A DNA stretch of 16,653 nt from an uncultured Novosphingobium sp. (GTDB taxonomy: Bacteria; Pseudomonadota; Alphaproteobacteria; Sphingomonadales; Sphingomonadaceae), in the NCBI GenBank assembly GCA_937996535.1, contig CALKVF010000064.1:1-16653 (forward strand). Direction: 5' to 3'. The position numbers and the translations under genes are program-made. The notes below the pieces were generated by a model that did no database searches, was not told where the DNA came from, and was given only the letters and a program-made list of their open reading frames with translations. The stretch's first letter is position 1. The number at the start of each line of letters is the position of its first letter. This document shows, piece after piece, positions 13,858 to 16,653 of this stretch.

Positions 13858-14176
13858 CGTGTGGTGAATTTGCCGCCCTGTGGATGATTTGCCGCATAAA
13901 CCACGGGAGAAGCCCCCGGACAAGTTCGGGATGGAATTCCCCCCACGCTACCCGGATTCCCAGTCCCCATTTGTGGACATGTGGACGGCGTTCCCCACAG
14001 GCTGGGGATAGGGGGGATAACCTTGGCTTGACGCAAGCAGCTCACGATTCGGATTGCGCTTTGGCCTGTTCAACCCGGGACAATTCAGGCAAGGCGCGGC
14101 TGTTCCCGCTATCCACAGCCCAACAGCTACAAGAATCCTTTAGAATCTAATTTGATTATTGATTGGATATCACGCG
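13858..14176. other. Candidate chromosomal replication origin (oriC)
   Basis: A 319-bp non-coding region between the PPDK regulatory gene and hemE, the known position of oriC in Caulobacter. Two DnaA-box-like 9-mers differ from TTATCCACA by one base: TGTGGATGA (13879-13887, reverse) and CTATCCACA (14109-14117). Weaker two-mismatch matches lie at 13972-13980, 13991-13999, 14003-14011 and 14012-14020. Four GANTC sites occur (13955, 14046, 14133, 14143). The hemE-proximal end (14129-14170) is AT-rich, with the palindrome TTAGAATCTAA (14140-14150) and tandem TTGATTA/TTGATTG (14152-14165), a plausible unwinding element. A TTGACG at 14028 could be a -35 for hemE, but no good -10 fits. Position and content are seen; origin function is inferred. 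Confidence 0.68.
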
Positions 14177-15199
14177 ATGCCCGGTTTGCTCCTTCGTACC
14201 CTGCGCGGTGAAAATCTGCGTCCGCGCCCGACCTGGCTCATGCGGCAGGCCGGGCGATACCTGCCCGAATACCGCGCACTGCGCGCCGAAAAGGGCGGTT
14301 TTCTGGCGCTGGTCTATGACAGTGAAGCCGCGGCCGAGATCACGCTTCAGCCGATCCGCCGCTATGGCTTTGACGGGGCGATCCTGTTTTCCGACATCCT
14401 GATCGTGCCCTATGCGATGGGGCAGGATCTGCAGTTCCTGGTCGGCGAAGGACCGCACCTTTCGCCCCGGCTGGTCGATGCCGGGCTTGAAGCGCTGCAC
14501 GCCGTGCCCGAACGCCTGACCCCGATCTATGAAACGGTGCGGCTCGTGAAGGCCCAGCTCCCGGCCGACAAGACCATGCTCGGCTTTGCCGGCAGCCCGT
14601 GGACGGTCGCAACCTACATGGTCAACGGCGAGGGTAGCCGCGACCAGCACGAAACCCGCGCCATGGCCTATCGCGACCGCGCGGCATTCCAGGCGATCAT
14701 CGATGCGATCGTGGGCGTGACCGTGGACTATCTTGCCGGGCAGATCATGGCCGGCGCCGAAGCCGTGCAGCTGTTCGACAGCTGGGCGGGCAGCCTTGCT
14801 CCCGCGGAATTCGAGCGCTGGGTGATTGCGCCCAATGCGGCGATCACCGCCCAGATCAAGCAGCGCTTCCCCGAAGTGCCGGTGATCGGCTTCCCCAAGG
14901 GTTCAGGCGAAAAGCTTCCCGCCTATGCCCGCGAAACCGGGGTCGACGCGGTTGGCATCGATGAAACCATTGATCCGCTGTGGGCCGCCAAGGCGCTTCC
15001 CGCCGGACTACCGGTGCAGGGCAATCTCGATCCGCTGCTGCTCTTGTCGGGCGGCACGGAAATGGAAACCCAGACCCTGCGCGTGCTTGATGCCTTTGCC
15101 GATCGTCCGCACGTGTTCAATCTGGGCCACGGGATCGGCCAGACCACCCCGCTCGAAAATGTCGGCGAATTGCTTGGGCTGGTGCGCGGCTGGCGCTAA
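14177..15199 (+). CDS. hemE: Uroporphyrinogen decarboxylase
   Basis: Decarboxylates uroporphyrinogen III to coproporphyrinogen III in haem synthesis, cytoplasmic. The 340 residues include the signature LMRQAGRYLPEY (21-32) with substrate-binding arginines, FSDIL with the catalytic Asp73, GFAGSPWTVATYMVNG, and NLGHGI near the C-terminus. All diagnostic blocks are intact. ATG 14177 gives the standard N-terminus (PGLLLRTLRGE); an in-frame TTG at 14159 would add six residues from the AT-rich origin end. Runs rightward from the candidate oriC into hemJ (17-nt gap). Confidence 0.95.
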   Translation: MPGLLLRTLRGENLRPRPTWLMRQAGRYLPEYRALRAEKGGFLALVYDSEAAAEITLQPIRRYGFDGAILFSDILIVPYAMGQDLQFLVGEGPHLSPRLVDAGLEALHAVPERLTPIYETVRLVKAQLPADKTMLGFAGSPWTVATYMVNGEGSRDQHETRAMAYRDRAAFQAIIDAIVGVTVDYLAGQIMAGAEAVQLFDSWAGSLAPAEFERWVIAPNAAITAQIKQRFPEVPVIGFPKGSGEKLPAYARETGVDAVGIDETIDPLWAAKALPAGLPVQGNLDPLLLLSGGTEMETQTLRVLDAFADRPHVFNLGHGIGQTTPLENVGELLGLVRGWR

Positions 15200-15216
15200 T
15201 CGGTTATGGGTAATGC

Positions 15217-15663
15217 ATGGATGAGGTACTTGCCGTGACCTATCTCTGGCTGAAAGCTGGCCATGTGATCTTCGTGATCTTCTGGATGGCGGGCCTGTTC
15301 ATGCTGCCGCGCTATTTCGTCTACCATCAGGAATGTGCCCCTGATGCCCCGGAAAACGCCCTCTGGGTAGAGCGTGAGCGGCGTCTGCTGCGGATCATCC
15401 TGTGGCCGGCGATGACCATCGCCTGGGTGCTGGGCGTGGCTCTGGCGTTAACCATCGGGGCCTTTGGCGCCCCGTGGTTCCACATCAAGCTGGCATTCGT
15501 GCTGGTGCTGACCGCCTATCAGGTCTGGCTATCGGGCTACCATGTCCGGCTGGCGCGCGGCGAACGGGCGCTGGCGGGCCGCACGCTGCGAATTTTGAAT
15601 GAAGTTCCCGGCATGGCGGCTGCCGTGATCGTGATCATGGTGATCCTCAAGCCGCTGAGCTGA
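15217..15663 (+). CDS. hemJ: Protoporphyrinogen IX oxidase HemJ (membrane)
   Basis: Oxidises protoporphyrinogen IX to protoporphyrin IX in the inner membrane, a late haem synthesis step. The 148 residues have about four membrane segments (9-30, 57-80, 85-104, 128-146). The conserved KAGHVIFVIFWMAGLF (13-28) with His16 and the HIKLAF motif with its lysine are present, as is LPRYFVYH. It follows hemE by 17 nt with a weak GGG before the ATG. Both are haem genes, so an operon is likely. One codon is TTA (15448), the only TTA leucine in the gene. Confidence 0.92.
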   Translation: MDEVLAVTYLWLKAGHVIFVIFWMAGLFMLPRYFVYHQECAPDAPENALWVERERRLLRIILWPAMTIAWVLGVALALTIGAFGAPWFHIKLAFVLVLTAYQVWLSGYHVRLARGERALAGRTLRILNEVPGMAAAVIVIMVILKPLS

Positions 15664-15685
15664 AACGCCCCACCTCTCGGGCGTT
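15664..15685 (+). terminator. Hairpin directly after hemJ
   Basis: AACGCCC (15664-15670) pairs perfectly with GGGCGTT (15679-15685) over an 8-nt loop, starting at the base after the hemJ stop. No U-tract follows, so it is a weak intrinsic terminator or a 3'-end stabiliser. Its last two bases overlap the -35 of the proposed rho promoter. Confidence 0.4.
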
Positions 15686-15712
15686 GACGCAGACCCGGCC
15701 AGCGCCTATTTG
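15684..15712 (+). promoter_or_regulatory. Candidate rho promoter
   Basis: TTGACG (15684-15689) matches five of six -35 bases and TATTTG (15707-15712) three of six -10 bases, with a 17-bp spacer. It would give a rho leader of about 110 nt, which contains a 6-bp GC stem (CCGCGC 15734-15739 with GCGCGG 15745-15750, loop ACCAT). rho is autoregulated through its leader in E. coli; whether that applies here is not shown. Confidence 0.35.
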
Positions 15713-15826
15713 CGCCCTTGTCCGGCACACGAACCGCGCACCATGCGCGGCGCGATCCGCTTTCCCCAAGCCCATGATCGGCCGGCCATTTCCAGACTAT
15801 CACATCCCCCGGATGGAACCCGACAC

Positions 15827-16653
15827 ATGCATCTTAAAGAACTCAAGAAAAAAACCTCCGCCGAGCTGGTCGAAATGGCCGAAGAGCTTGGCGTCGAGAG
15901 CGCCTCGACCCTGCGCCGCCAGGATCTCATGTTCGCGATCCTCAAGGAACTGGCCGAAGACGGCGAACAGATCCTCGGTATCGGTACGATCGAAGTGCTG
16001 GCCGATGGCTTTGGCTTCCTGCGCAGCCCCGAGGCGAACTACCTCGCCGGCCCCGACGATATCTACGTTTCGCCCAACCAGGTCCGCAAATGGGGCCTGC
16101 GCACCGGCGATACGGTCGAAGGCGAAGTCCGCGCGCCCAAGGACGGCGAACGCTATTTCGCGATCACCAAGCTGATCAGCGTCAACTTCGACGATCCCGA
16201 AGCGGTCCGCCACCGGGTCAACTTTGACAACCTCACCCCGCTCTATCCCGATGAGCGGCTGAACCTCGATACGCTCGACCCGACCGTCAAGGACAAGTCG
16301 GCCCGCGTGATCGACATCATCAGCCCCCAGGGCAAGGGTCAGCGCGCGCTGATCGTGGCGCCGCCGCGCACCGGCAAGACCGTGCTGCTGCAGAACATGG
16401 CCAAGGCCATCACCGACAACCACCCCGAGGTGTTCCTGCTTGTCCTGCTGGTCGACGAACGCCCCGAGGAAGTTACCGACATGCAGCGCAGCGTGAAGGG
16501 CGAGGTGATTTCGTCGACCTTCGACGAACCCGCCACGCGTCACGTCCAGGTTGCCGAAATGGTGATCGAAAAGGCCAAGCGCCTGGTCGAACACAAGCGC
16601 GACGTGGTGATCCTGCTCGACTCGATCACCCGCCTTGGCCGCGCCTACAACAC
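15827..16653 (+). CDS. rho: Transcription termination factor Rho, N-terminal part, truncated by window edge
   Basis: A hexameric RNA-dependent ATPase/helicase that ends transcription. The visible 275 residues include the Rho N-terminal helices (LKELKKKTSAELVEMAEEL, 3-21), the RNA-binding cold-shock-like domain (GFGFLRSPEANYL region, about 60-125), and the ATPase core. The Walker A APPRTGKT has Lys184. Walker B is VVILLDSITRLGRAYN at the edge. The long acidic N-terminal insertion found in some phyla is absent. The start MHLKELK is the conserved alphaproteobacterial one. An in-frame ATG at 15743 would add 28 residues of non-conserved sequence and is rejected. hemE-hemJ-rho is the usual right arm of the alphaproteobacterial origin. 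Confidence 0.95.
   Translation, partial: MHLKELKKKTSAELVEMAEELGVESASTLRRQDLMFAILKELAEDGEQILGIGTIEVLADGFGFLRSPEANYLAGPDDIYVSPNQVRKWGLRTGDTVEGEVRAPKDGERYFAITKLISVNFDDPEAVRHRVNFDNLTPLYPDERLNLDTLDPTVKDKSARVIDIISPQGKGQRALIVAPPRTGKTVLLQNMAKAITDNHPEVFLLVLLVDERPEEVTDMQRSVKGEVISSTFDEPATRHVQVAEMVIEKAKRLVEHKRDVVILLDSITRLGRAYN

Noticed and set aside
13894..13904. Possible extra DnaA box around CATAAACCACG
   Set aside because: It has too many mismatches to TTATCCACA to be counted.
14159..14176. TTG at 14159 as the hemE start
   Set aside because: The added six residues come from the AT-rich repeat at the edge of the candidate origin and are not part of the conserved HemE N-terminus.
15743..15826. In-frame ATG extending rho by 28 residues
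   Set aside because: The standard Rho N-terminus begins at 15827, and the extension is non-conserved and overlaps a GC hairpin.
1..16653. Mobile elements, CRISPR arrays, tRNA or rRNA genes, toxin-antitoxin or defence systems
   Set aside because: I found no transposase, integrase, repeat-spacer pattern, cloverleaf or recognisable defence gene. Gene order is typical of a core chromosome.

Overview
The window looks like a GC-rich alphaproteobacterial chromosome, most likely order Sphingomonadales (Sphingomonadaceae or Erythrobacteraceae). I infer this from protein recognition and gene order, not from a search. Diagnostic orders are pcm-like/tolC/popZ, erpA/xthA, and the origin-proximal block PPDK-regulatory protein/maf/aroE/coaE/dnaQ facing hemE/hemJ/rho. 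All genes look chromosomal and housekeeping. I see no insertion sequence, prophage, CRISPR array, tRNA or rRNA.

Left part (1-7821): the 5' third of a class I fumarase runs leftward out of the window. Divergent from it are a degenerate isoaspartate-methyltransferase-like gene and tolC (2-nt gap), then a PopZ/DUF2497 gene. Next comes a tight unit of secreted S9 peptidase, 4HBT thioesterase and thioredoxin-like [2Fe-2S] ferredoxin. A two-CBS-domain protein follows, preceded by a leader that can fold into a compact three-way junction burying its Shine-Dalgarno. The plus-strand run ends with erpA and xthA, which share one base.

Middle part (7856-13857): every gene is on the minus strand. A SleB-type cell wall hydrolase sits alone with its own terminator. 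A long co-directional block reads (in transcription order) PPDK regulatory protein, maf, aroE, coaE, dnaQ, hpf, ptsN, DUF1491. The first four are chained by 4-nt start/stop overlaps. DUF1491 appears to use a CTG start overlapping the ptsN stop.

Right part (13858-16653): a 319-bp non-coding region separates the PPDK regulatory gene from hemE. Its position and its content (DnaA-box-like motifs, four GANTC sites, an AT-rich end) fit the alphaproteobacterial chromosome origin as mapped in Caulobacter. hemE, hemJ and the start of rho run rightward, so the genes next to the origin are transcribed away from it on both sides.

No new multi-gene system is evident. The items most worth a second look are the structured leader of the CBS gene (6172-6238), the candidate oriC, the paired GANTC sites upstream of popZ, the dyad upstream of the pcm-like/tolC pair, the probable loss of the AdoMet site in the pcm-like protein, and the CTG start.
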